Of a stretch of DNA of 64,000 nucleotides, positions 48,790 through 55,453 are shown one piece after another; positions within the stretch are counted from its first letter, which is position 1, and each line of letters begins with the position of its first letter. The notes beneath the pieces were generated by a model. That model saw only the letters and a program-made list of their open reading frames with translations. It did not search any database and was not told the origin of the DNA. The position numbers and the translations under genes were made by a program. The stretch lies in the NCBI RefSeq assembly GCF_011762225.1, contig NZ_JAASQI010000002.1, positions 248,001-312,000 on the forward strand, written 5' to 3'. Source of the stretch: Pseudochelatococcus lubricantis. Lineage in GTDB: Bacteria > Pseudomonadota > Alphaproteobacteria > Rhizobiales > Beijerinckiaceae.

Positions 48790-49230
48790 GTGGCGTCCAT
48801 CACGCGGCTTGGAAAGGCCGACAAGAAGGGCGTCACGCTGCGTCAGCGGCTTGAGCGGCACGAGGAGCGGTCGGGCATTACGCCTGACGATCTCCTGCCG
48901 CCTGACGTACCGCCGGCAGGTGAGCATCTCTGGCAGTGGTTCTGGGAGCTGGAGAAGGGCCGCACCGGCAACGGGTACGGCCCCAGCCCATTCTCATGGT
49001 CCGACATCGACGCATGGGCTAGGCTCCATGGTGAGCGCCCCCGTCCGTGGGAACTCGCCATTCTACGGGCGATGGATGCTGAACGGCTCCGCGTGTCATC
49101 GGACAGCACCGGTAAATCGAAGTCAGGCCAAGCCATGCAGCCAGCGAAATACAGCAACATCGTTTCCGGCTTCCGGATGCTGATGGGGAAGCAACCGAAG
49201 AATGTAGAGGCAGGGAGCGCATCCGGATGA
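48790..49230 (+). CDS. Tail assembly chaperone, frameshift-extension domain (lambda T equivalent)
   Basis: 146 residues if read alone from GTG 48790, but no ribosome site precedes it and the frame is open back to the slip site at 48754, in exactly the -1 frame. So its real product is probably a fusion of about 128 residues of the short form plus about 156 of this frame. HLWQWFWELEKGRTGNGYGP-SPFSWSDIDAW is typical of the extension domain in related phages, which binds the tail tube and tape measure. Confidence 0.8.
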   Translation: MASITRLGKADKKGVTLRQRLERHEERSGITPDDLLPPDVPPAGEHLWQWFWELEKGRTGNGYGPSPFSWSDIDAWARLHGERPRPWELAILRAMDAERLRVSSDSTGKSKSGQAMQPAKYSNIVSGFRMLMGKQPKNVEAGSASG

Positions 49231-49237
49231 AGCTGCA

Positions 49238-49357
49238 ATGTTCCGTGCCCGCATTCGGGCGATGGGCTCGGCTTACCTGAAGGCCGTCAAGGGCGAGCCG
49301 GATGTGCCGGAGAGCAGTAATTCAGCAAGGGATGTGTTCCGGGCGGCGATGCGGTGA
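49238..49357 (+). CDS. 39-residue tail-region protein
   Basis: MFRARIRAMGSAYLKAVKGE...RDVFRAAMR. Basic, helical; a similar short peptide follows the chaperone in related alphaproteobacterial phages, as I recall. Ribosome site weak. Last gene of the contiguous tail block before the accessory island. Confidence 0.45.
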   Translation: MFRARIRAMGSAYLKAVKGEPDVPESSNSARDVFRAAMR

Positions 49358-49406
49358 TCGGCGTTCCCGCGCGCCGCGTCGTCTATCAATCACTCCGCGA
49401 GGTATA

Positions 49407-50114
49407 ATGGCGAGACGCCAGGATTCAACGAGCAAACCCGTCCGGAAGCCAAAACAGGAGAAGCCACCGACAGTACCACAGGGGCGGCAGGAGCCGGTGG
49501 CACCGCGCACGCAGGCGCAGAGCAGGTATAGGGCTGCCATAGCGGCGTCGGACATCACGTTCGGCATCGGGCCGGCCGGCACCGGCAAGAGCTACGTGGC
49601 TGTTTCTGACGCCGCCGATGCCCTCAAGCGGGGCGATATCGAGCGCATCGTCATCACGCGGCCGATTACGACTGTTGGCAATTCATTGGGCTATTTCCCG
49701 GGCGGGGTCGACGAGAAAATCGCGCCGTACATCGCGCCGATCCGGGAGATACTCGACGAGTCCTTTGGGGTCTCGTTCGTCACGAGCCTGATCAAGTCAG
49801 GGAAGATCGTCGCGGCTCCCGTTGAGCTGATGCGTGGCGCAACGTTTCGGAACGCTTGGGTGATCGTCGACGAGGCGCAAAACCTGACATTTCACCAGCT
49901 CAAAACCATCCTGACGAGAGCGGGCGAGGGGGCGAAGACCATCATCGATGGCGATCCGGGGCAGATCGATGTCCCTGCGTGGAAATCCGGCTTGATGGAG
50001 GCCGTCGACCGCTTGATGGGCGTCGACGGCGTTCGTATTGTCCATTTCGACCGATCCGACATCGTGCGCAGCAGCCTCGTCAGGCGGGTTTTGGCCGCGC
50101 TGGATGGGCCGTGA
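49407..50114 (+). CDS. PhoH-like ATPase
   Basis: 235 residues from MARRQDSTSK. A basic N-terminal tail, then Walker A GPAGTGKS (55-62), RITRP-like IVITRPITTVG, Walker B WVIVDEAQN and GDPGQIDVP (sensor). This is the PhoH fold, related to SF1 helicases; the role of phage PhoH is unsettled (RNA metabolism has been suggested). Placement between tail genes is unusual. First gene of the accessory island. Confidence 0.9.
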   Translation: MARRQDSTSKPVRKPKQEKPPTVPQGRQEPVAPRTQAQSRYRAAIAASDITFGIGPAGTGKSYVAVSDAADALKRGDIERIVITRPITTVGNSLGYFPGGVDEKIAPYIAPIREILDESFGVSFVTSLIKSGKIVAAPVELMRGATFRNAWVIVDEAQNLTFHQLKTILTRAGEGAKTIIDGDPGQIDVPAWKSGLMEAVDRLMGVDGVRIVHFDRSDIVRSSLVRRVLAALDGP

Positions 50115-50117
50115 GGA

Positions 50118-50408
50118 TCAGTGCTTGAGCCCCATCGCCTTGCGCAGCTCGGCGTTCATCTTCGCCTGCCAGCGCGGGCCGGTTGCCTTCAACGCCGTCA
50201 ACAGGTCGGCGTCGAGACGCACGGAAACCTGCTGCTTGGGACTCGCAACCCTTGGCCTTCCTCTTGGCCGAGTGAGCGTGCCATTCGCCTCCCGTATCAC
50301 CTTGCCGTCAACGGCCAGTTCAGCGCGGGCAAGCTGATCCTCGGTCCACTCTGGGGCATCATCCAGGTCAATCAAGGTAGGGTCTGACTTTACGTGCTTC
50401 GCGTTCAT
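50118..50408 (-). CDS. BrnA-family antitoxin-like DNA-binding protein
   Basis: 96 residues from MNAKHVKSDP. PRVASPKQQVSVRLDADLLTALKATGPRWQ split around the basic ribbon and ending AELRKAMG match BrnA antitoxins, which are ribbon-helix-helix proteins. No BrnT toxin (small RelE-fold) is next to it. It is the third gene of a leftward trio with the winged-helix gene and DUF6516 gene, 37 bp from the middle gene, and converges on phoH. Confidence 0.7.
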   Translation of the reverse strand: MNAKHVKSDPTLIDLDDAPEWTEDQLARAELAVDGKVIREANGTLTRPRGRPRVASPKQQVSVRLDADLLTALKATGPRWQAKMNAELRKAMGLKH

Positions 50409-50445
50409 GCCGCTGCCTTCGCTACCATGTCGGGACGCCGCCTGA

Positions 50446-50805
50446 TCACGCAGCAACGCCCAGGTCGTAATCGAAGTGGATGCGGTCATAGGGGAACTCG
50501 ACCCCGCTTTCCGTCCGGTCAACGATGCCCGCATTCACGAGCGTGGTCACATCGCGATGGACGGCTTGTACGTCGCGGTCGACGCGGCGTGCAACCTCTC
50601 GGATTGACAGTGCTCCTTGGCCGGCCAGCGCCCGGACGATGGTGATGCGCAGCGGCGCGAGCACGCGGTGCATCTCGTCATAGGACAGGAAGTTGACAGA
50701 CGGTGCCGCCTCCGTGGCCTTGCCAGCGAGTGCGCGCCTCCCGGCCTCCACGAAGCGCGCCTTTGCGTCATCCATGGTGCTAAGTCGTACAGTCAGCGTG
50801 GTCAT
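50446..50805 (-). CDS. Winged-helix antitoxin (HVO_A0114-like) of the DUF6516 toxin
   Basis: 119 residues. LAPLRITIVRALAGQGALSI, REVARRVDRDVQAVHRDVTT and LVNAGIVDRTESG form a MarR/ArsR-like winged helix. The pair of this protein family with an adjacent DUF6516 gene is a predicted toxin-antitoxin system. Its ATG overlaps the toxin stop (ATGA), and it probably binds the inverted repeats in the promoter upstream of the toxin. Confidence 0.72.
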   Translation of the reverse strand: MTTLTVRLSTMDDAKARFVEAGRRALAGKATEAAPSVNFLSYDEMHRVLAPLRITIVRALAGQGALSIREVARRVDRDVQAVHRDVTTLVNAGIVDRTESGVEFPYDRIHFDYDLGVAA

Positions 50806-51083
50806 GTGATGATCCTTTCCATGTCGGCCTGAAAGGCGTCGAACAGGTCTTCGAGCGAGGTAAAGGCGACGGCGTCTTCACGGCCTTCGATATGCCGGTG
50901 ATCGCCCTTGCCGCGCTCGTTGTCATAACGCAGGACGCATTCGCCGTTCACGACAAGCGCCAGCCTGTACTTGAACGGGTGGGCGCTGCCCGGAACGGGA
51001 TTGGGCAGGTGCCACAACACGACCTCGAAGAATGTCGTGTCGTTGATGACCGTCCGTGATTTCTCGATCAGTCTGGCTTTCAT
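50802..51083 (-). CDS. DUF6516-family toxin
   Basis: 93 residues from ATG 51083 (MKARLIEKSR). FFEVVLWHLPNPVPGSAHPF-KYRLALVVNG and VLRYDNERGKGDHRH are the DUF6516 pattern. The gene is first in the trio, toxin before antitoxin. A start at 51095 would sit inside the -10 hexamer, so 51083 is chosen; the mRNA would be leaderless. The biochemical activity is not known to me. Confidence 0.72.
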   Translation of the reverse strand: MKARLIEKSRTVINDTTFFEVVLWHLPNPVPGSAHPFKYRLALVVNGECVLRYDNERGKGDHRHIEGREDAVAFTSLEDLFDAFQADMERIIT

Positions 51084-51085
51084 GT

Positions 51086-51130
51086 TGTTATTCATAACAT
51101 CATCATCGGGCGTTGTCAATGATAACAACG
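51086..51130 (-). promoter_or_regulatory. Promoter and inverted repeats of the toxin-antitoxin trio
   Basis: Minus strand: -35 TTGACA (51119-51114), 17 bp, -10 TATGAA (51096-51091). One inverted repeat, TGTTAT-TC-ATAACA (51086-51099), overlaps the -10; a second with CGTTGT/ACAACG arms (51111-51130) overlaps the -35. Layout expected for autoregulation by the antitoxin. Confidence 0.7.
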
Positions 51131-51152
51131 GCGGTGAAGGGGATTAAGTGGC

Positions 51153-51428
51153 ATGCGCATCACGACCGACAAGCAGGACAAGCTGGCATGGACATCGTTC
51201 GACCTTGCCGACATCGAGATGCGCGTTGATGGCGAGGTGGTGCATCACGTCGTAACGGCGGACGACGCTGAGGGATACGCCATCGTGCTCAATCGCGAGT
51301 TGGCCGTGCCGGAAGTCTTGACTGGCAAGGTCGAGTTCATGCCGAAAAACGAGCGCGGCGAAAAGCTGCTCGCCGCCCTCCGCAAGCGCTGGGAGATACT
51401 GGCGCCGCAGTGGGGTTCGCTATGCTGA
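51153..51428 (+). CDS. Small prophage protein of unknown function
   Basis: 91 residues, MRITTDKQDKLAWTSFDLAD. Mixed beta pattern with IEMRVDGEVVHHVVTADDAE-GYAIVLN, similar to small phage proteins of unknown function. Overlaps the next gene by 7 bp. Confidence 0.6.
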   Translation: MRITTDKQDKLAWTSFDLADIEMRVDGEVVHHVVTADDAEGYAIVLNRELAVPEVLTGKVEFMPKNERGEKLLAALRKRWEILAPQWGSLC

Positions 51429-51601
51429 GAAGCATCTTCGGGACCGGCAGATGGGTCGCTGGCAACGTTGCTCTGGCCGCGCTGCTTATCATCTCCATTT
51501 TCATCTGCGTTGCGCTTCTCGCCGGCCGGGGCGATGTTCTGCTGCCGCTGTTGGGTGTCTATGCCTTTGTTGCGGGCTTCCTGCTCGGCCGCGAGGGGTA
51601 G
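51422..51601 (+). CDS. 59-residue two-span membrane protein
   Basis: From MLRSIFGTGR: spans at about 14-34 (NVALAALLIISIFICVALLA) and 38-56 (LLPLLGVYAFVAGFLLG). Overlaps the preceding gene. Function unknown. Confidence 0.55.
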   Translation: MLRSIFGTGRWVAGNVALAALLIISIFICVALLAGRGDVLLPLLGVYAFVAGFLLGREG

Positions 51602-51661
51602 CCGGGCGATTGACAGAATCGCTGTAGTCCCGCCATGATTCCGCTGTCTGGCGGGGGCGGA

Positions 51662-52120
51662 ATGTTCGAGCAGGCCGATAGCGTTGATGAGTGGCTACGG
51701 ATTGCCCGTTCGAATCGGGATGCCGCGTACGCCCTTGTGTACGTTCCGTCAACTCGGAATATCGCGTGGGAACGCGCCGGGTTCGCCGCCGAATGTGTGC
51801 TAAAAGCGTCGATAATGGCAAAAGAGCGTTTGAACAGGTTCCCGCCAAGAGCTTTGCGTCGCGATCTATATGATCACGATCTGGGGAGGCTCTCTCGCAC
51901 CCTCGGAATGGAAGTCATGGCTGATGACGATCTGGCGCCGTATTGGCAGGTTGTGCTACAGTGGCGTCGAGAGCACACATATGTGGCCGGAGAAATGCCG
52001 CTGACAGTTGTTCGTGAGTTGCTTGATGCTGTGTTCTCAGATGATGGAGTGGTGCCGTGGGTGTGCCGGAGTTACCTCGGGAGCTACATGACGCCGGAGC
52101 AGAATATCTGGCGCAGATGA
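51662..52120 (+). CDS. HEPN-like domain protein
   Basis: 152 residues from [10 protein letters not shown] (GGCGGGGGCGGA upstream). [20 protein letters not shown] is the first long helix typical of HEPN domains ('aGyaaEcaLKa'), followed by [13 protein letters not shown]. The canonical RxxxxH RNase motif is not clearly present: RREH at 102-105 is the nearest. HEPN proteins often act as RNases in toxin and abortive-infection systems. The partner gene overlaps by 64 bp if it starts at 52057. Confidence 0.65.
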   Translation: MFEQADSVDEWLRIARSNRDAAYALVYVPSTRNIAWERAGFAAECVLKASIMAKERLNRFPPRALRRDLYDHDLGRLSRTLGMEVMADDDLAPYWQVVLQWRREHTYVAGEMPLTVVRELLDAVFSDDGVVPWVCRSYLGSYMTPEQNIWRR

Positions 52121-52548
52121 GAGGGCTTGGCCTTCACCCGGAAGCGTGCCTTTGGATGCTTCGGGGGCACGACAAGCAATTCGTGCTTGTTATCATCTGG
52201 TCAGGGGTTGATAAGCACGGCCCCCTGTCGCTCTCGAAGCTTCTCTTCATGGCATATCGATCGTCTCTGCTTACAAGAGAAATCGACCCGTTCTTTATAG
52301 AGGCGCGCAGCCCGAAAGAGGACCTGGCGAATTTCGTGCTACATGCGGTGCCGGACAAGTCACAGCCAGTCGGCATGGAGTGGAAGCAGACGAGAATGCC
52401 CGTTGCCTTGGCTGACAATAGCGACGATGCAACCTATACGTGGCAACATGAGTGGGTGTATCACGTTCAGCAAAAAACCCGTTCAGTCCACCAGGTTCGT
52501 CAGGACTGGAAACGCTTCCGTCAGAACGTGGAGCGGTTGGCGGCGTGA
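52057..52548 (+). CDS. Partner protein of the HEPN-like gene, unknown family
   Basis: 163 residues from GTG 52057; an ATG at 52117 forms the usual ATGA overlap and gives 143 residues. Contains [31 protein letters not shown]-like [20 protein letters not shown] and an Arg/Gln-rich helical end ([17 protein letters not shown]). It looks cytoplasmic. The tight coupling to a HEPN-like gene, and a terminator right after, suggest a two-gene unit. Function not recognised. Confidence 0.55.
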
Positions 52549-52570
52549 TAATCCGCGCCGTAGCCGTCAC

Positions 52571-52594
52571 AGCCTCGCTTCGGCGGGGCTTTTT
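52571..52594. terminator. Bidirectional terminator between HEPN unit and arc-like gene
   Basis: AGCCTCGC, tetraloop TTCG, GCGGGGCT followed by TTTTG on the plus strand. The leftward arc-like gene ends 5 bp beyond, so the stem could serve both, although the minus strand lacks a long T-run. Confidence 0.75.
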
Positions 52595-52598
52595 GTTG

Positions 52599-52925
52599 TC
52601 AGTCTTCGGGCTTTTCGGGCGGCGTCTGGCGCTTACCGAGGTGTATAGCCCGTTTGACGGCCGTTAACCGTTTTTGCGTGGCGATTAGACGCGCCGCCGT
52701 CTCCATCCGCCTTGCGGCGGCTTCCATGCGCCTCAGGTGCGCGCCGTTGACCGAGTCGGCAGGCTTGGCGGTTGCGTCGAATGACGCTTCGAGGCGGGCG
52801 ACAATCTCGGCATTCAGAGAGCGGTTGTTCTTCGCGGCCTCAGCCTTCAGCCGGTCGCGCATCCCGTCAGGGAAGCGGACAATGTATCGGTCAGCAGTTT
52901 CGCTCGGGTAGGGGTCTTTGGCCAT
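52599..52925 (-). CDS. Arc-family ribbon-helix-helix repressor (leftward)
   Basis: 108 residues. SETADRYIVRFPDGMRDRLKAEAAKNNRSL broken over the beta strand and two helices, then NAEIVARLEASF: the Arc DNA-binding fold. The C-terminal 60 residues are helical and basic. It reads away from the 49-bp palindrome and its homologue on the other side, like arc and mnt of P22 immI. Confidence 0.82.
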   Translation of the reverse strand: MAKDPYPSETADRYIVRFPDGMRDRLKAEAAKNNRSLNAEIVARLEASFDATAKPADSVNGAHLRRMEAAARRMETAARLIATQKRLTAVKRAIHLGKRQTPPEKPED

Positions 52926-52948
52926 GGCGGGGATTCATACACGCTTTT

Positions 52949-53038
52949 ATGCCGAGTTGGAATTATGCCGACTTGACATAAAATGCGTGCGCACCCTCCT
53001 TTCAATATGCCGACTCGGCATATTGAAAGGAGGGTGCG
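52949..53038. promoter_or_regulatory. Divergent control region with 49-bp perfect palindrome and ATGCCGA operators
   Basis: Bases 52990-53038 are a perfect palindrome (24-bp arms, one central C). Its centre 53007-53021 is ATGCCGACTCGGCAT. Two imperfect copies of that 15-mer lie at 52949-52963 and 52965-52979. The right arm contains AAAGGAGG, the ribosome site of the rightward arc-like gene, so the mRNA could fold to hide it. A TTGACA at 52973-52978 and TTGAAA in both palindrome arms are candidate -35 elements. Confidence 0.75.
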
Positions 53039-53043
53039 GGCAT

Positions 53044-53292
53044 ATGAGCCATACATACCCCAGCCAAGTTATGGATAGGGTCAATATTCGGCTGCCGGAT
53101 GGCGTGCGAGAGAAAGTGAAGGCTATCGCCGCACATAACCGCCGGAGCATGAATGCAGAGATAGTTTTTGCGATTGAGCGCCATCTCGGCGCGCTCGACA
53201 GCGACGGGGCTTATGAGTTTGGCCACCACGGCCCCGTCGCTGCCACCAGAACCGACGCCTTGCAGGGCGTTGACCCCACCACTCAAGGCTAA
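53044..53292 (+). CDS. Arc-family ribbon-helix-helix repressor (rightward, Mnt-like position)
   Basis: 82 residues from MSHTYPSQVM, with AAAGGAGG upstream. DRVNIRLPDGVREKVKAIAA-HNRRSMNAEIVFAIERHL is the Arc fold; short C-terminal tail. It is 13 bp upstream of the KilA-N gene and probably represses or co-transcribes with it. The frame is open further upstream through the palindrome, but without a supported start. Confidence 0.82.
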   Translation: MSHTYPSQVMDRVNIRLPDGVREKVKAIAAHNRRSMNAEIVFAIERHLGALDSDGAYEFGHHGPVAATRTDALQGVDPTTQG

Positions 53293-53305
53293 GAAGGAGC
53301 CTCGA

Positions 53306-54124
53306 ATGAGTACCGGTACATATAGCACGAGCGCGCTGGTCTACAACGGCGAAGTCATCAATGCGCGCGACGAGATGCTGTCGCTGACGGATATGTGGAA
53401 GGCCGCAGGCGGAGACAAGGCGAAGCAGCCGGCGAACTGGCTTGCTTCCGCTGAGGCGCAGCGATTTATCCAGTTTCTTGATGATGTCCTCAATCCCAGA
53501 AATTCTGGGATTGAACTGGTCAAGGCGGTTAGGGGTGGTAAGAGCCCCGGAACCTGGGCGCATTGGCAAATCGGCCTTGCCTATGCCAAGTACCTGTCGC
53601 CGGAGTTCCATGCCAAGTGCAACGTGATTGTCCGCGAGCGGATGGAAGGCAAGTCGATCTCTGTGGCATCCCTGCCTCCGGAGGTTCTGGAGATGATCCG
53701 CCGCGACGATGGCATCTCCAGAATGCTCGCGCACAAGGTGACCGGCATCGAAAGGACTGTCGAGGCGCTCACGAGCGTCATTGCGGCAATCGCGCAGGTC
53801 GTCCAGCCGTCAACGCCTGTGCTAATCCGACAGGGAAGAACTGCGGGGCAGATTCTCAAGTCGGCAGGGTATCCGCCAATGAGAGGGCTGGCGCCGTGGT
53901 TCGGCGGCCTTCTCACAAAGGTCGGGTGCCGCGTCCCGGATAATGCACGCGCTGAAATAGGAACAGCGCGCGCCCGACTGTTCGACCCCGACAAGGCTGA
54001 AGCGTACCTCGAAAACGGGGGCCGGGTTGCGGTCGACGCGAAGATTGCCGAAAGGCGCGGGCAGATGTCGCTGCATCTCGTGCGTGGCGGCCGCACCGAC
54101 GAGGACCGACCGTCAATCCAGTGA
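53306..54124 (+). CDS. KilA-N domain protein, candidate antirepressor
   Basis: 272 residues from MSTGTYSTSA (AAGGAGC upstream). Residues 8-120 are a KilA-N domain: LVYNGEVINARDEMLSLTDM, KQPANWLASAEAQRFIQFLD and GTWAHWQIGLAYAKYLSPEF. The C-terminal part (about 170-255) is a helical domain of the ORF11CD3/antirepressor kind. Position next to Arc-type repressors matches the Ant gene of P22 immI, so antirepression of CI is a fair inference. Confidence 0.78.
   Translation: MSTGTYSTSALVYNGEVINARDEMLSLTDMWKAAGGDKAKQPANWLASAEAQRFIQFLDDVLNPRNSGIELVKAVRGGKSPGTWAHWQIGLAYAKYLSPEFHAKCNVIVRERMEGKSISVASLPPEVLEMIRRDDGISRMLAHKVTGIERTVEALTSVIAAIAQVVQPSTPVLIRQGRTAGQILKSAGYPPMRGLAPWFGGLLTKVGCRVPDNARAEIGTARARLFDPDKAEAYLENGGRVAVDAKIAERRGQMSLHLVRGGRTDEDRPSIQ
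53491..53513. repeat. 23-bp perfect palindrome inside the KilA-N gene
   Basis: CAATCCCAGAA, central A, TTCTGGGATTG. It codes for residues around NPRNSGIE. Could be an operator or mRNA hairpin; P22 has an antisense RNA over ant. Confidence 0.7.
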
Positions 54125-54204
54125 CCCCTGAAACAATCGGGCCGGTGCAGCGCCACCAACACCGCATCGGCCCTCACCGAAAACGATCAACGAAGGTGAT
54201 CGAA

Positions 54205-54501
54205 ATGGCTAACACTCACCATACCACAAGCAGCTTCATCGATACAGACGGGCTCATCCCCGAGCCGGAGCTTGACACCATCGACAAGGTGATCAGCGAG
54301 ACGTTCGATCTGTACTTCCTGCTGGAAGTGATCAGCGATGAGATGACCGAGCTGGATTTCAGCCGCCCTGACGGGAGCCGGAACATCAGGCTGGATCGCA
54401 TCTCGGCGTTGATTGAGGTCGCTCGGCGGCAGACGCGCACCCTGCACAATGACATGGCAGGGAAGGTGACAGCCTCGGCAAGCCGGAGGGCGGCAGCATG
54501 A
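54205..54501 (+). CDS. Small helical prophage protein
   Basis: 98 residues from MANTHHTTSS. Mostly helical (LYFLLEVISDEMTELDFSRP, ISALIEVARRQTRTLHNDMA), resembles small phage proteins with unknown roles. ATGA overlap with the next gene. Follows the KilA-N gene by 80 bp. Confidence 0.6.
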   Translation: MANTHHTTSSFIDTDGLIPEPELDTIDKVISETFDLYFLLEVISDEMTELDFSRPDGSRNIRLDRISALIEVARRQTRTLHNDMAGKVTASASRRAAA

Positions 54502-54713
54502 CTGGCTTCGATATCGAAACGGAACTGATCGACCTTCATGGGCTTGCTGCGACCGTAGCCGCAGCGGTGGCTGGCATTCGCACAGACGACCCCCGGATCG
54601 CGCTCGGCATCGTACGGACGGCTGAGAGTTTGGCGGACCGCCTATGGGAACTTCATGGCCGTCTGACAAAGGCGGAGATCGACGCCATCAATGAGACGGC
54701 ACAGGCTGCTTGA
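54498..54713 (+). CDS. Small helical prophage protein
   Basis: 71 residues, Ala-rich helices. Coupled to the preceding gene and closed by a strong terminator. Unknown function. Confidence 0.55.
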   Translation: MTGFDIETELIDLHGLAATVAAAVAGIRTDDPRIALGIVRTAESLADRLWELHGRLTKAEIDAINETAQAA

Positions 54714-54721
54714 CAGCTGCG

Positions 54722-54750
54722 GGGCGGGTGCATGGTGCGCCCGCCCTTTT
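54722..54750 (+). terminator. Rho-independent terminator after the KilA-N operon
   Basis: GGGCGGGTGC (54722-54731), loop ATGGT, GCGCCCGCCC (54737-54746): ten pairs, then TTTTAATT. Confidence 0.9.
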
Positions 54751-54770
54751 AATTAGAAAGGACACATGAA

Positions 54771-55013
54771 ATGAACAATGAGCAGAAGCTTGAAATCCTT
54801 CGCCGTGTGAGCGAGGGCGTGGACGATCTGGTGATCGAGGTGCGCCGTGTGGATGGCACTGCGTTCGGTGACCGGGAATGGTTCGCCGCGGCGATCCGGC
54901 ACTTCGAGGAGGCGCTGATAGCGTTCGATCGTGCGCTGCTCGGGCGCAGCGAGCGGCTACCGCCTGCGAAGCCCTACCATCCGTATACGCACGTTCTGCG
55001 AAAATCAGCGTGA
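54771..55013 (+). CDS. Small prophage protein of unknown function
   Basis: 80 residues, AGAAAGGA ribosome site. Contains FAAAIRHFEEALIAFDRAL and a Pro/Tyr-rich end. Stands alone between two hairpins. Confidence 0.55.
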   Translation: MNNEQKLEILRRVSEGVDDLVIEVRRVDGTAFGDREWFAAAIRHFEEALIAFDRALLGRSERLPPAKPYHPYTHVLRKSA

Positions 55014-55020
55014 AATGTAC

Positions 55021-55049
55021 CGGCCGGCAGGCTAGTCGTCCGCCGGCCG
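55021..55049. other. 8-bp stem-loop between convergent genes
   Basis: CGGCCGGC (55021-55028) and GCCGGCCG (55042-55049) with a 13-base loop. No T-run. Probably a transcription-end structure for the convergent pair. Confidence 0.45.
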
Positions 55050-55060
55050 CTTCCGTCCCG

Positions 55061-55273
55061 TCAGCCTTCGCCGAGATACACCCGGCGAAGGGCCTTGCCG
55101 ACCTCGCGGTCGATGCTCACAACTGCCGGCTGCGGCGTGCTAGTGTTGTCGAGAGCGTCAGCAATTGTTCTGACGATCTCGACGGCCTTTTCGCTGCTCG
55201 CGTAGGTGTCGCGTGCCACGCGAACTGCGTGCAGTCCATCAATGGCCCTTTGAAGTGCTCTTTCTTCGCTCAT
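55061..55273 (-). CDS. Small helical prophage protein
   Basis: 70 residues, MSEERALQRAIDGLHAVRVA, helical; C-terminus DREVGKALRRVYLGEG. Function unknown. The 180 bp upstream (55274-55453) hold no gene and only an imperfect GGTGGGTG/CACCCACC pair; its promoter is not obvious. Confidence 0.5.
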   Translation of the reverse strand: MSEERALQRAIDGLHAVRVARDTYASSEKAVEIVRTIADALDNTSTPQPAVVSIDREVGKALRRVYLGEG

Positions 55274-55453
55274 GTCCCAACCCCTTTTCAGTTAAAGGCA
55301 GGACGATGAGACGATGTCACTGATCGTGAGTCGATTCAGCTCATAGTGCAATTTACAGTTGCATAGAAAATGGTCAGTATCATCAGATGTGAGGTGGGTG
55401 CGTTCCCCCTTCGTACTTGACACCCACCGCCCGTTACAGGTAAATAGGTAGGC

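Noticed and set aside
51084-51095. Upstream ATG (51095) as start of the DUF6516 toxin
   Set aside because: It lies within the -10 hexamer of the only good promoter, so it would not be transcribed.
52918-53043. N-terminal extension of the rightward arc-like gene through the palindrome
   Set aside because: The ATG at 53044 has a strong ribosome site and starts the conserved Arc fold; the extension has no family similarity.
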